Part shown: positions 24,136 through 24,392 of the stretch, in pieces | Numbering within the stretch: position 1 is the stretch's first letter | Layout: every line of letters starts with the position of its first letter | NCBI GenBank assembly: GCA_036404255.1 | Contig: DASWOP010000014.1 | Coordinates: forward strand, 1-24,392 | Source: JARLFX01 sp036404255 | GTDB taxonomy: Bacteria > Acidobacteriota > Terriglobia > Terriglobales > Acidobacteriaceae | Direction: 5' to 3' | DNA: 24,392 nt | Program-made: the position numbers and the translations under genes | The notes under the pieces: model-generated | The model's input: the letters and a program-made list of their open reading frames with translations, nothing else | Told to the model about the DNA's origin: nothing | The model's database searches: none

Positions 24136-24392
24136 CAGAAAAATGATTAAACATTCCCTTCTCATGAAGATTCTCGCTTGTTCGACCGTTAATGCAGTCC
24201 TATGCCGCTATGGCAGAACCTCCTCATACTGCCGTGCCACAAAAGCATAAAACAGGACATTCAATTGGTTAGAGACTGTGCTTTGCATAACGAGCAAACC
24301 GCTTGCAGGATTGGCAAGACACTATAGTGGTACCTCGATAGCGTCAATAAGCAACTTCATCCCTGGGGACGCACAGCAATTAATCGCATATT

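Larger units (their letters stand above)
23804..24392. other. Non-coding end of a putative integrated element
   Basis: From the end of the tRNA half to the window edge there is no credible gene. It is AT-richer than the left flank up to about 23960 and dense in inverted repeats. Open frames (for example 23834-24250 plus and 23959-24165 minus) show no domain, no hydrophobic pattern and no SD; none resembles an integrase. The last 200 bases hold only short hairpins and a 10-bp palindrome CACTATAGTG (24320-24329). Confidence 0.5.

Noticed and set aside
23834..24250. 138-codon plus-strand frame in the element end
   Set aside because: Runs through the arm-site repeats and nested palindrome; cysteine-rich random composition, no SD.

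Overview
The window looks like chromosomal DNA of an acidobacterium (Terriglobia-like). This is inferred from the moderately GC-rich coding sequence, a MscL with a zinc-ribbon tail, an intergenic hairpin of a style I associate with Acidobacteria, and long TPR / VIT-vWA envelope genes. No rRNA or other taxonomic marker is present, so the assignment is an inference.

Left part (1-7050). On the minus strand lie mscL and a small three-helix membrane protein. On the plus strand follows a compact five-gene operon for a membrane-bound group 1c (Hyb-type) [NiFe] hydrogenase in the E. coli order hybO-hybA-hybB-hybC-hybD, with neighbouring genes overlapping by 1 to 4 nt. Small and large subunits form the H2-activating heterodimer, HybA carries electrons, HybB hands them to or takes them from quinone, and HybD trims the large subunit. 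The hypABCDEF maturation genes are not in the window. The proximal-cluster region has the standard four-cysteine (oxygen-sensitive) pattern.

Middle (7051-10018). A flavin-reductase-like gene (+) and a low-specificity threonine aldolase (-) converge on a strong 11-bp stem-loop. Then comes a decayed stretch: the last 43 codons of an FtsX/MacB-type permease, an ABC ATPase lacking its Walker A half and disrupted by a 25-bp tandem duplication, and directly joined to it, tail to tail, the N-terminal quarter of a serine penicillin-binding-protein-like gene cut just after its SxxK motif.

Right part (10006-23489, minus strand). A translationally coupled operon of exported or membrane-anchored proteins, in transcription order: an anchored beta-propeller (21579-23489), a VIT + vWA protein (19177-21582), a giant TPR protein of about 2,486 residues starting at an internal TTG (11733-19193), a DUF3352-like anchored protein (10006-11736), and the truncated transpeptidase. 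No single gene names the function; I regard the set as the best candidate for an undescribed envelope system in this window.

Far right (23490-24392). A palindrome-rich leader precedes the operon. At 23759-23803 there is a 45-nt tRNA-Asn 3' half, starting exactly at the anticodon loop, which I read as the attachment-site scar of an integrated element extending rightwards out of the window. The element end carries TACCCAC arm-type repeats, two hairpins and a 123-nt nested imperfect palindrome, and no credible gene.
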